In this document: piece after piece, positions 18,186 to 25,188 of the stretch | How positions within the stretch are numbered: position 1 is the stretch's first letter | Layout: the number at the start of each line of letters is the position of its first letter | Assembly: GCF_036346295.1 (NCBI RefSeq) | Contig: NZ_CP107819.1 | Span: 3,906,001-3,970,000 of the forward strand | DNA length: 64,000 nt | Direction: 5' to 3' | Source: Streptomyces sp. NBC_00536 | GTDB taxonomy: Bacteria; Actinomycetota; Actinomycetes; Streptomycetales; Streptomycetaceae | Position numbers and translations under genes: made by a program | The notes under the pieces: generated by a model | Databases searched by the model: none | What the model was told of the DNA's origin: nothing | What the model saw: only the letters and a program-made list of their open reading frames with translations

Positions 18186-18737
18186 GTGGCGGACATGAAG
18201 ACGGAAACCGAGACGGCGACCGAGACGGCAACCGGGACGGCAACCGGGACGGCCGCGGCCGAGGCGCGCGACGCGGAAGCGGTCTCCCGCTTCGTGGAGC
18301 GCTTCGCCTCGCAGCTGACCGAGGCCGGCATGCAGCGCATGGCCTCGCGGGTCTTCGCCGCACTGCTGGCCAGCGACGGCGGTGCGATGACCTCGGCCGA
18401 GCTGAGCCTGGCCCTGCAGATCAGCCCGGCCGCGGTGTCGGGCGCCGTCGGCTACCTCACCCAGGTCAACATGGTCAGCCGGGAGCGCGAGCCGGGCTCC
18501 CGCCGCGACCGCTACGTCCTGCACAACGAGCTCTGGTACGAGACCTTCACCCGCCGCGACCAGGTGCTGACCCTCTGGGAGAAGACCCTGCGCGAGGGCG
18601 CGGCCGGCCTGGGCCCGGACACCCCCGCCGGGACCCGCATCGCCGAGACGGCGGCCTTCTTCGAGTTCCTCCAGGGCGAGATGCTGGCCATGATGGACCG
18701 CTGGCGCGTCCACCGCGCCACGCTCGACCTGCCATAA
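18186..18737 (+). CDS. GbsR/MarR-type winged-helix regulator
   Basis: A 183-aa regulator. The first 25 residues are a Glu-Thr-Ala repeat ([16 protein letters not shown]) from a 6-bp DNA repeat, followed by a helix and a winged [24 protein letters not shown] then [14 protein letters not shown] as the wing. This architecture is the GbsR/MarR type that represses divergent ABC exporters. It shares a 62-bp gap and one palindrome with the exporter operon, the probable target. The ligand is likely a substrate of the pump. Confidence 0.87.
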   Translation: MADMKTETETATETATGTATGTAAAEARDAEAVSRFVERFASQLTEAGMQRMASRVFAALLASDGGAMTSAELSLALQISPAAVSGAVGYLTQVNMVSREREPGSRRDRYVLHNELWYETFTRRDQVLTLWEKTLREGAAGLGPDTPAGTRIAETAAFFEFLQGEMLAMMDRWRVHRATLDLP

Positions 18738-18745
18738 GGCCAGGC

Positions 18746-19339
18746 CTACCCCCGGACCCCCCGAAGCCCCCGAAGCCCCCGGACCCGCCCGCGCCCCAGC
18801 CGCCGCGCCCCCGGCGCCCACACGAAGCAGCGCTCCCCCGCCCCCGGCTCCCCCGCGAGCCACAGCACCGCGTCCGGCGCCGACCCCGGCGGCCAGGGCC
18901 GCCCCGGCACGACGCGGCGCCCGAGCGGTCCCAGCGTCACCACCCCCTGACCCTCCCCGAGCAGCAGCACCAGGGGCCGCAGCGGGCTCCGGCGCACGGT
19001 GACGTGGCACGGCCGCCAGGGGACCGGGGTCAGCAGTGCGCTCCCGGCCCGCCGGGCGGCGTACAGCTCACGCACCCCGAGCACCACCGGGCTCAGCAGC
19101 ACCACCAGCAGCAGCGCCCCCGCAGCCCGCGGCCGCACCAGCGCGCACCCGGCCACCGCGGGCCACCAGAACACCGGCAGCAGGCACAGCAGCACCCCGT
19201 CCCGCCGCCACCCGCCCACGGCCTCCCGCAGCGCCTCCTCATCGGGCCCCGAGCCCGCGCACGAACCAACGCCCACGCCCGAACCGGAACCCACACCCGA
19301 ACCGGAACCCACACCCGCGCCCACACCCACCTCCCTCAC
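18746..19339 (-). CDS. Membrane protein of unknown function with Gly-Val-Ser repeat N-terminus
   Basis: A 197-aa protein I do not recognise. The first 30 residues alternate Gly with Val and Ser (encoded by 12-bp repeats), then two membrane segments (LLCLLPVFWWPAVAGC and the stretch from GALLLVVLLSPVVLGV), then a basic beta-rich soluble half. The C-terminus is again repetitive (GRVRGLRGLRGVRG). It ends 8 bp from the regulator stop (convergent) and lies 16 bp downstream of the diacylglycerol-kinase-like gene, probably in one transcript. The GTG start is uncertain; the repeat may not be translated. Confidence 0.6.
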   Translation of the reverse strand: MREVGVGAGVGSGSGVGSGSGVGVGSCAGSGPDEEALREAVGGWRRDGVLLCLLPVFWWPAVAGCALVRPRAAGALLLVVLLSPVVLGVRELYAARRAGSALLTPVPWRPCHVTVRRSPLRPLVLLLGEGQGVVTLGPLGRRVVPGRPWPPGSAPDAVLWLAGEPGAGERCFVWAPGARRLGRGRVRGLRGLRGVRG

Positions 19340-19355
19340 CGGGCAGCTCCAGTCC

Positions 19356-20339
19356 TCACCGGGGCAGCGTCAGCCCCCACGCCCCCGGCCGCAGGGTCCA
19401 CGTCCGGCGGCGCACCGGACCGGTGTCGGCGTGGTCGGCGCGGTAGCGGAAATCCGCCCCCGAAACCGTCACGGACAGCCCCCGCCCGATCACCGCGGGT
19501 CCGGCGTCCACCATCCGGACAACGACTTCGACCAATCCGTCGCGGGCGGCCACGGCCACGTCCGCCACCGCCTGGTCCACATCGCTGACCAGCACTCCGT
19601 CCGCCTCCACCCGCAGCCGCAGCCGCTGCACGGGAGCCGCGCCGCGGCCCACGGGCGGCCGCACCAGGGTCCGCACCAGCGACCGGCACGCGCTCCACAC
19701 GGACAGCGCACCGCCCGCCCCGGGCGCCCCCGGCGCGGCGGCCCGCGCCACCGCGAGCCCGGCCACGGCGCCCGTCCCGGATCCCGATCCGGAACCGGAA
19801 TCAGCCGCTCCAAAACGACCACCCGCGCCACCCGCACCCCGCGCGCCCCCCGGGAAACCACCCGGCGGCCCCGGCGCCCCGGCGATCCGCAGACCCCCCA
19901 GCACCACCCCGTCGCTGTCGTCAACCAGCAGGTCACGGCTGCGCACGACCCCGTCGAGCACCGCCCGCGCCCCGGCCACCGCCCCCACCGGCACGCCCAG
20001 CGAGCGCGCCAGCGACAGCGATCCGGCGGCCCCCACGGGCACCAGCGCGAGCGCCGCGTCGGCCAGCTCGCGGCGCCGGTGCAGCAGCCCCACGGCGCGC
20101 ACGAGCGCCTGGTCGTCACCCACGATCACCGGCTGCCGATGACCCCGGCGGGCAAGGGCCCGCGCAAACTCCTCAAGGCTCTCGGGGAGGCAGATCTTCG
20201 CCGCCGCCCCCGCCGACAAGACATCCTTCGCGATCCGCACGGACTCGCCGTCGAGGCGGCGGGCGACCGGGTCGACGAGCACGAGCAGGCCGCCTACCGG
20301 CGCGCCCGCATGGCTCATGGTGGGCTCTGGAGCCGACAC
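19356..20339 (-). CDS. Diacylglycerol-kinase-like protein with lost motifs
   Basis: A 327-aa protein with the outline of the diacylglycerol kinase catalytic family: an N-terminal nucleotide-binding half, a linker (here Gly/Ala-rich with SGSGSGSGTG), and a C-terminal beta-sandwich. The key motif GGDGT reads VGDDQAL and the following GTGND segment reads GAAGSLSLA, so ATP binding and catalysis are doubtful. GTG 20339 is chosen for its AGGAAGGA ribosome site; ATG 20318 is the alternative. It is divergent from purA. Confidence 0.7.
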   Translation of the reverse strand: MSAPEPTMSHAGAPVGGLLVLVDPVARRLDGESVRIAKDVLSAGAAAKICLPESLEEFARALARRGHRQPVIVGDDQALVRAVGLLHRRRELADAALALVPVGAAGSLSLARSLGVPVGAVAGARAVLDGVVRSRDLLVDDSDGVVLGGLRIAGAPGPPGGFPGGARGAGGAGGRFGAADSGSGSGSGTGAVAGLAVARAAAPGAPGAGGALSVWSACRSLVRTLVRPPVGRGAAPVQRLRLRVEADGVLVSDVDQAVADVAVAARDGLVEVVVRMVDAGPAVIGRGLSVTVSGADFRYRADHADTGPVRRRTWTLRPGAWGLTLPR

Positions 20340-20356
20340 CTCGGTCCTTCCTCGGG

Positions 20357-20362
20357 TAGCAT
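20357..20362 (+). promoter_or_regulatory. -10 element TAGCAT of purA
   Basis: TAGCAT about 140 nt before the purA start, giving a leader of roughly 130 nt that begins just before the stem-loop at 20375-20400. Confidence 0.4.
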
Positions 20363-20374
20363 CTTTGTGCAAGA

Positions 20375-20400
20375 GGCCCTTGCGCTATTGCGCCAGGGCC
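20375..20400 (+). promoter_or_regulatory. Stem-loop in the purA leader
   Basis: GGCCCTTGCGC and GCGCCAGGGCC pair over 11 positions with one mismatch around a TATT loop. It lies at the start of the predicted purA transcript and may stabilise it or act as an attenuator. Confidence 0.5.
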
Positions 20401-20502
20401 TTCGTCTATTCCGGGGTACCGGTCCGACGGCTCAGCCTGCGGTGTACATCGTCGTACGCCCCCTGACCTTGGACATGCCCCATCCGGAAGAGGTGTACGC
20501 CT

Positions 20503-21786
20503 GTGCCCGCTCTTGTGCTGCTCGGAGCTCAGTGGGGTGACGAGGGCAAGGGAAAGGCCACCGACCTGCTCGGTGGATCCGTTGACTATGTAGTGCGCTA
20601 CCAGGGTGGCAACAACGCCGGCCACACGGTCGTCGTGGGCGACCAGAAGTACGCACTGCACCTTCTCCCTTCCGGCATCCTCTCCCCCGGATGCACCCCG
20701 GTCATCGGCAACGGTGTCGTCGTCGACCCGGCCGTCCTGCTCTCCGAGCTGCGCGGCCTGAACGAGCGCGGCATCGACACCTCCAAGCTGCTCCTGAGCG
20801 GCAACGCGCACCTCATCACGCCGTACAACGTCACCCTCGACAAGGTCGGCGAGCGCTTCCTCGGCAAGCGGAAGATCGGCACGACCGGCCGTGGCATCGG
20901 CCCGACGTACGCGGACAAGATCAACCGCATCGGCATCCGCGTCCAGGACCTCTACGACGAGTCGATCCTCACCCAGAAGGTCGAAGCGGCGCTCGAAGGC
21001 AAGAACCAGCTGCTCGCGAAGCTGTACAACCGCCGCGCGATCGACGCAGCCCAGATCGTCGACGAGATGCTCGGCTACGCGGAGCTGATCAAGCCCTACG
21101 TCGCCGACACCACCCTCATCATCAACAACGCGCTCGACGAGGACAAGGTCGTGCTGTTCGAGGGCGGCCAGGGCACGCTGCTCGACGTCGACCACGGCAC
21201 GTACCCCTTCGTCACCTCCTCGAACCCGACCGCGGGCGGCGCCTGCACGGGTGCGGGTGTCGGCCCGACGAAGATCTCGCGCGTCATCGGCATCCTGAAG
21301 GCGTACACGACCCGCGTCGGCGCGGGCCCGTTCCCGACCGAGCTGTTCGACGCGGACGGCGAGGCGCTGCGCCGCATCGGCGGCGAGCGCGGCGTCACCA
21401 CCGGCCGTGACCGCCGCTGCGGCTGGTTCGACGCCCCGATCGCCCGCTACGCGACCCGCGTGAACGGCCTGACGGACTTCTTCCTCACCAAGCTCGACGT
21501 CCTCACCGGCTGGGAAGAGATCCCGGTCTGCGTGGCGTACGAGATCGACGGCAAGCGCGTCGAGGAGCTGCCCTACTCGCAGACCGACTTCCACCACGCG
21601 AAGCCGATCTACGAAACCTTCCCGGGCTGGTCCGAGGACATCACCAAGGCGAAGACCTTCGACGAGCTGCCGAAGAACGCCAAGGCGTACGTCAAGGCGC
21701 TGGAGGAGATGTCGGGCGCCCCGATCTCCGCGATCGGCGTCGGCCCCGGCCGCACCGAGACGATCGAGATCAACTCGTTCCTGTAG
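20503..21786 (+). CDS. purA: Adenylosuccinate synthetase
   Basis: A 427-aa enzyme of normal length that joins IMP and aspartate using GTP, the first committed step to AMP. The P-loop signature QWGDEGKGK is at residues 10-18, with the catalytic Asp and the second signature GIGPTYADK near 130; later [14 protein letters not shown] and [11 protein letters not shown] follow the family. It starts at GTG (20503) with GGAAGAGG upstream, after a leader with a stem-loop. It ends in two strong hairpins. A housekeeping core gene with conserved neighbours in Streptomyces. Confidence 0.98.
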   Translation: MPALVLLGAQWGDEGKGKATDLLGGSVDYVVRYQGGNNAGHTVVVGDQKYALHLLPSGILSPGCTPVIGNGVVVDPAVLLSELRGLNERGIDTSKLLLSGNAHLITPYNVTLDKVGERFLGKRKIGTTGRGIGPTYADKINRIGIRVQDLYDESILTQKVEAALEGKNQLLAKLYNRRAIDAAQIVDEMLGYAELIKPYVADTTLIINNALDEDKVVLFEGGQGTLLDVDHGTYPFVTSSNPTAGGACTGAGVGPTKISRVIGILKAYTTRVGAGPFPTELFDADGEALRRIGGERGVTTGRDRRCGWFDAPIARYATRVNGLTDFFLTKLDVLTGWEEIPVCVAYEIDGKRVEELPYSQTDFHHAKPIYETFPGWSEDITKAKTFDELPKNAKAYVKALEEMSGAPISAIGVGPGRTETIEINSFL

Positions 21787-21795
21787 CCGGACCCC

Positions 21796-21814
21796 GGCGG
21801 CCCCATGGGCCGCC
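21796..21814 (+). terminator. Short hairpin after purA
   Basis: GGCGGCCC-CAT-GGGCCGCC, a perfect 8-bp stem 10 bp after the purA stop, upstream of a longer hairpin. Confidence 0.5.
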
Positions 21815-21825
21815 ACCCCGGTACG

Positions 21826-21870
21826 ACGCCCGAGGGGCGGACCGCCACGCGCGGTCCGCCCCTCGGGCGT
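21826..21870. terminator. Bidirectional terminator between purA and the RHH gene
   Basis: A perfect 20-bp stem with a CACGC loop; no U-run follows, as is usual in Streptomyces. It lies between convergent genes and ends 6 bp from the stop of the small minus-strand gene. Confidence 0.8.
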
Positions 21871-21876
21871 GGCGGG

Positions 21877-22053
21877 TCATGGGCCCCTCCGTAGCTCCGC
21901 TTCGGCGGCGGCCATTTCAGCCTCGGTGAAGGCCCCGTGCTCCTTCTCGTACCGGTCCAGATCCTGGCCGAGGAGCGCGTTGCGGATCTGACGATCCACG
22001 GCCTCCGCCTGCTCGGTCGGCAACGTGACGGTGATGCGCGTGGTTCCCGGCAT
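21877..22053 (-). CDS. Small ribbon-helix-helix protein (antitoxin-like)
   Basis: A 58-aa protein translated from 22053. It begins MPGTTRITVTLPTEQAEAVD, the beta strand plus first helix of a ribbon-helix-helix fold, then a charged helix (RQIRNALLGQDLDRYEKEHG) and a Glu/Ala tail (TEAEMAAAEAEL), the layout of ParD/CopG-type antitoxins. TAGGCT lies 6 nt before the ATG, strong support for a real leaderless gene. No toxin is adjacent; the nearest toxin-like gene (23656) is 1.6 kb away. It could be a solitary regulator or an orphan antitoxin. Confidence 0.75.
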   Translation of the reverse strand: MPGTTRITVTLPTEQAEAVDRQIRNALLGQDLDRYEKEHGAFTEAEMAAAEAELRRGP

Positions 22054-22059
22054 GGCGCG

Positions 22060-22065
22060 AGCCTA
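22060..22065 (-). promoter_or_regulatory. -10 element TAGGCT of the RHH gene
   Basis: TAGGCT on the minus strand, 6 nt before ATG 22053. Confidence 0.6.
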
Positions 22066-22140
22066 TGGCGACCCGCGCCGGGCGGGCGGGCGCGTCGCAC
22101 GGACCACCCGTTCGGGTGACGGAGCACGCCACGCGCACGG

Positions 22141-22938
22141 CTACCGCGCCACCGGGCCGTCCAGGCGGTTGCGGTCGATGGTGAGGGTCTCGCCGCCCCA
22201 GGTCTCCTTCACGTTGCCCGCGAACTGGTGGATGCGCGCGTCCTTCGGCCACAGGCCGGCGGTCAGCGGGCCCTGGTCCGCCGTCGTCTCCTGCTGGTCC
22301 CAGCGCGCGTACCAGAGGGCCTCCGGGAGCGGGGAACGGCCCGCGCGGGCCGCTTCGGCGAGGTCGCGGACGCCGGAGCCGAGGCTGGAGTAGAACCCGG
22401 CGCGGTAGCCGGAGGCCTTGAGTTCCCGCGTCCACCCGACCACCGCGTCGACGACGGCCCGGCCGCATTCCGCGGGCGCGTCCTTGACGGCGTACGACTC
22501 GATGTCGAGGTAGACGGGGCTGTCCTTCCCGATGCCGAGCGCGGTGAGCGCCCGTACCGCCTCCCGCGCCTGGTCCCGCCCCTGGTCGGCGGCGCGGGCG
22601 GGCGCGAAGCGCTCGGTCTTGTGCGGGTAGTCGTTGCAGGGGGCCTGCATGCCGACGTGCGCGGGAACCAGCCGCCAGCCCATCGCCCGTACCTGACGGA
22701 CCCACTCGGCCGTCAGTTCCGGCTGCGCGCAATGCCGTTGGCTGCCGCTGACGTAGATGCCAACGGTCCGGTAGGGGGACGTGCCGTACCACGCGCGCAT
22801 GGCCTTCAAGGGAGGCGCGGCGCAGGCGTCGAAGCCCAGGCCGTGCATCACCTCGGTGGGCGGCGGGGCGGGGGTGGTCGCCCCGAGGAGGGCGAGGGAG
22901 GCGGCGGTCAGGCCGAGGTTCCGCAGAAGAGTGCGCAC
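22141..22938 (-). CDS. Secreted DUF1906 (glycoside-hydrolase-like) protein
   Basis: A 265-aa protein if started at GTG 22938, where a signal peptide follows directly (RTLLRNLGLTAASLALLGA). The mature part begins with GLGFDACAAPPLKAMRAW, has YVSGSQ, the DIESY strand and a C-terminal AGFYSSLGSG/LWYARWDQQ pattern: a DUF1906 TIM-barrel like Rv2525c, related to lysozyme-like glycoside hydrolases. Asp and Glu of the DIESY strand are the likely acidic residues. The open frame continues upstream to ATG 23178, but that part looks non-coding. The target is probably a cell-wall or extracellular glycan. Confidence 0.82.
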   Translation of the reverse strand: MRTLLRNLGLTAASLALLGATTPAPPPTEVMHGLGFDACAAPPLKAMRAWYGTSPYRTVGIYVSGSQRHCAQPELTAEWVRQVRAMGWRLVPAHVGMQAPCNDYPHKTERFAPARAADQGRDQAREAVRALTALGIGKDSPVYLDIESYAVKDAPAECGRAVVDAVVGWTRELKASGYRAGFYSSLGSGVRDLAEAARAGRSPLPEALWYARWDQQETTADQGPLTAGLWPKDARIHQFAGNVKETWGGETLTIDRNRLDGPVAR

Positions 22939-23300
22939 TCGCCGGAACCCTGCCGCCGCACTGCGGCCAAGTGGGGGACCCGTACGGCGTGTCGGTGCGC
23001 GATCACCCCATCCGGGGGCGGGGGCCTGGGCCTTGACGCGGGCCTGCTTTTTGTACGTCGCCCGCGCGCCCGGCGTCGGACCTGCCGGGGCACGGCTCCG
23101 CGGGGCGTGGAGCCGGATCCCCGCACCCCACGGGCCGGCTGAGCGGCCCGGCACGACCAGGCGGCGGCCCTCGGACATCGGGTGTCCGGTCCGCTGGCCG
23201 CCGTCCGTCCGCTGTGGGTGGGCGGGATCACCGTGGACCGGAATCAGCGAACCTCGGCAGTCGGGGCCATCCACCAGTCGAGGGTGTTCCCGGTCCGACC

Positions 23301-23515
23301 CGGCCCCTCAAGGGCGCTCCTTCGTCGCGTCGCTACGCGATGTCGCTGCGCTCCACCCTTGACCGGCCGCGCCGGACCGGCAGGCATGCAATGCCTGGCG
23401 GACGACCCCGACAAAAGACGCCCAGGGGGAGCGGTTCCCGACGACCGGGGTCTCCAGCAGTGCGGCCGGGCAGGGGGCGCCCACGATCGCTACGCGCTCC
23501 TCCCGGCCCGGCGAC
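23301..23515 (+). repeat. ~215-bp repeat element, left copy
   Basis: The first 42 bp (23301-23342) match the reverse complement of 24256-24297 with two mismatches, and the last 32 bp (23484-23515) match the reverse complement of 24081-24112 with two mismatches. The two conserved ends are the same distance apart in each copy, so these are two diverged copies of one element. Confidence 0.75.
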
Positions 23516-23527
23516 CACAGGTCACAT

Positions 23528-23559
23528 GGGGTTGGGGCTGGGGCTGGGGCTGGGGCTGG
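23528..23559 (+). repeat. GGGGCT microsatellite
   Basis: About five tandem 6-bp units GGGGCT/GGGGTT inside the gene-poor stretch. Confidence 0.8.
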
Positions 23560-23612
23560 ACAGAAGCCGCCCACCCGCCGATTGCCGCTTCTCCCGGCTC
23601 TGCGACCGCTGA

Positions 23613-23636
23613 TCCGAAGTGGATCCGGGTCAGGGG
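23613..23636 (+). repeat. 24-bp direct repeat, left copy
   Basis: Matches 24003-24026 at 20 of 24 positions on the same strand; the pair brackets the toxin-like gene. Confidence 0.5.
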
Positions 23637-23655
23637 ACAGGACCGCACCGAGGGA

Positions 23656-23925
23656 CTAGTACTCGTTGAAGCCGCGCGACGCGTCGTAGACGTCGGTCTC
23701 TATGACGACCACGAAGGAACGTGTCACGACGTAGTGGACCATCACGTGGTCTTCCCACGCCCCACGCGTCACAGGGTCGTTCGTGTAGACGAGGTGCGTA
23801 CCTTCGCCCTCGGGCTCATCCGTGATCCTGTCGACGATCCGCAGGAACGTCTCCCGGTCCGACGCCGGCATGTAGTCGTCAACGAACCGCGCGACCTGCT
23901 CCGTGTACTGCACACGTCTGTTCAT
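23656..23925 (-). CDS. Small RelE/ParE-like protein (toxin candidate)
   Basis: An 89-aa protein: an N-terminal pair of helices (YTEQVARFVDDYM, DRETFLRIVDRITDEP), then strands THLVYTND and HVMVHYVVTRSFVVVIETDVYD. This helix-hairpin followed by a sheet resembles RelE/ParE toxins, though no catalytic residue can be assigned and the start of the sheet is unusual. No antitoxin gene touches it. TACGCT lies 8 nt before the ATG. It is flanked on both sides by repeat copies, which suggests it arrived by transfer. Confidence 0.55.
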   Translation of the reverse strand: MNRRVQYTEQVARFVDDYMPASDRETFLRIVDRITDEPEGEGTHLVYTNDPVTRGAWEDHVMVHYVVTRSFVVVIETDVYDASRGFNEY

Positions 23926-24002
23926 CGCATCAGAGCGTATGGACGGGAGAAGATCCCTGCCCGGAATATCGGGAGCACCAGACCCGCCTCCAGACCCGTC
24001 CG

Positions 24003-24026
24003 TCCGAAGTAGGCCCGGGTCAGAGG
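24003..24026 (+). repeat. 24-bp direct repeat, right copy
   Basis: Partner of 23613-23636; four mismatches, same orientation. Confidence 0.5.
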
Positions 24027-24080
24027 CCGCAGGGCGACCGGATCCGGTCGTCTGCGGGCCCCGGCCACCCTCGGGCCGCA

Positions 24081-24297
24081 GTCGCCGGGCAGGGAGAAGC
24101 GCGTAGCGATCGGTCGCGGTCTGTCGAGCGAACACGGCGGGTGCGGGAGGGACGGCGGGCGGCGACAGCGGTCCTGCCGCCCGGCCCCGCCCCCGGCGGA
24201 CCGGACAGCCCGTGGCTTTCCGGGACGTGCCGGTCGGTCAAGGGTGGCCGTAGGCCATCGCGAAGCGACGCGACGAAGGAGCGCCCTTGAGGGACCG
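24081..24297 (-). repeat. ~215-bp repeat element, right copy (inverted)
   Basis: Inverted partner of 23301-23515; only the two ends and a short CACCCTTGACCG core are well conserved, while the interior has diverged. Confidence 0.75.
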
Positions 24298-24389
24298 GTA
24301 CGGCCCGGAAGGACACTCGGATGCCCGGGACGCCTCCGGTCACTTCTCGATCCGGGCCCGGCGGAGCACTGGCACCCCACCCACCGGGC

Positions 24390-24719
24390 TCAACGGGCCT
24401 GTTCCCGCCGTGCGCGGCGGCGGGCCTGGTGCCGGTCTTCTTCGGCGAGCAGGTCGCGGATCGCTTCGGCGAGGGCGACGGCCTTCGGCCAGCCGGGCGG
24501 GAGGCGGGTCGCGATGTGCCATGCGGCCAGGGCGGCCGCGGCCTCCATGGTCCGGCGGCCCTCCGCTTGGAAGTGGAAGCACCGGACCCCGTGGGCGGCG
24601 AGGCTGCCGCCGTCGGTCAGGTACGCCAGCCACTGCGCGGTGACCGCGCTGTCCGGCGGCTGCTCCGCGTGGGCGAGCACGTACGCCACTTCCTGAGCGA
24701 GCCGCGACTCCCGGCTCAC
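24390..24719 (-). CDS. Small helical protein of unknown function
   Basis: A 109-aa mostly helical protein I do not recognise: SRESRLAQEVAYVLAHAEQ, QWLAYLTDGGSLAAHGV and a very basic C-terminal helix (EEDRHQARRRARREQAR). Its GTG at 24719 overlaps the stop of the preceding small gene (GTGA), which supports a real, coupled gene. It is the last of three overlapping genes transcribed away from the XRE regulator. A conserved stretch EAAAALAAWHIATRLPPGWP looks like a buried helix pair. Confidence 0.6.
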   Translation of the reverse strand: MSRESRLAQEVAYVLAHAEQPPDSAVTAQWLAYLTDGGSLAAHGVRCFHFQAEGRRTMEAAAALAAWHIATRLPPGWPKAVALAEAIRDLLAEEDRHQARRRARREQAR

Positions 24720-24877
24720 CGCGCGGCCCGCCGGACCTGATTGCACGCCGGGTCCCGGACGTCGTGCACCCAGTCCGACGGCCGGGCCCCGGACGCCGAG
24801 TGCCTGATGAACTCCCACCCGCCTGACTGGATGGGGCGGTCACAGACCGCGCAGATCCGGACCGTGGCCGCGCTCAC
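24716..24877 (-). CDS. 53-aa protein with CxxC motif
   Basis: A 53-aa protein beginning SAATVRICAVCDRPIQSGG and ending VHDVRDPACNQVRRAAR: the CAVC pair plus a later His and Cys could bind one zinc. It overlaps genes on both sides by 4 bp, in a chain of three small reading frames. It is probably a small zinc-binding accessory of the XRE locus; the family is not identified. Confidence 0.55.
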   Translation of the reverse strand: MSAATVRICAVCDRPIQSGGWEFIRHSASGARPSDWVHDVRDPACNQVRRAAR

Positions 24878-25104
24878 AGCCGCACCAGGGTGTCCGGCGC
24901 CACGGTGAACTCCAGGCCGTTGGCCGCCCGGACGTATGCGGTGCGGGTGTAATGCCGGCGCCCGGCGACCTGCCCCAGGGGCTCGCACACCACGGCCATC
25001 AGCTCACCCTCTCGGTCCGTTTTGGGGTCACGGACCCGCTGGTGCAAGAGGGGGTGTTCCTCGTAGACGAAAGCTGTGCTCGGGACGGTCTCCCTGACGT
25101 CCAT
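24874..25104 (-). CDS. 76-aa protein of unknown function
   Basis: A 76-aa mostly beta protein (TAFVYEEHPLLHQRVRDPKT, ELMAVVCEPLG, TRTAYVRAANGLEFTVAPDT). The strand-rich layout with charged turns resembles a small SH3-like barrel; no domain is assigned. It is the first gene of a three-gene overlapping operon downstream of the XRE gene, with a perfect 18-bp palindrome 66 bp upstream. An AGGGAG ribosome site precedes the ATG. Confidence 0.6.
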   Translation of the reverse strand: MDVRETVPSTAFVYEEHPLLHQRVRDPKTDREGELMAVVCEPLGQVAGRRHYTRTAYVRAANGLEFTVAPDTLVRL

Positions 25105-25169
25105 GCCGGTGCTCCCTACCGTCGTCAGCGGGTGATGACCCCACCGTGTCGGAACGGCAAGCACTGATT

Positions 25170-25187
25170 ACTCACAGATCTGTGAGT
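25170..25187. promoter_or_regulatory. Perfect 18-bp palindrome upstream of the small-gene operon
   Basis: ACTCACAGATCTGTGAGT, just after the XRE gene stop (25189) and 66 bp before the 76-aa gene. A good operator for a dimeric regulator; it could also be a weak terminator hairpin. Confidence 0.6.
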
Positions 25188-25188
25188 G

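Larger units (their letters stand above)
22939..23655. other. Gene-poor stretch with repeats
   Basis: No convincing gene. It holds the left copy of an inverted ~215-bp element (23301-23515), a run of GGGGCT units (23528-23559) and the left copy of a short direct repeat (23613-23636). Open frames here lack ribosome sites and recognisable domains. Confidence 0.6.
23926..24389. other. Non-coding stretch with repeat copies
   Basis: 464 bp without a credible gene. It contains the right copies of the 24-bp direct repeat (24003-24026) and of the inverted ~215-bp element (24081-24297). Confidence 0.6.

Noticed and set aside
22939..23274. N-terminal extension of the DUF1906 protein up to 23274
   Set aside because: A signal peptide begins at GTG 22938; the upstream residues are Arg/Pro-rich and not protein-like.
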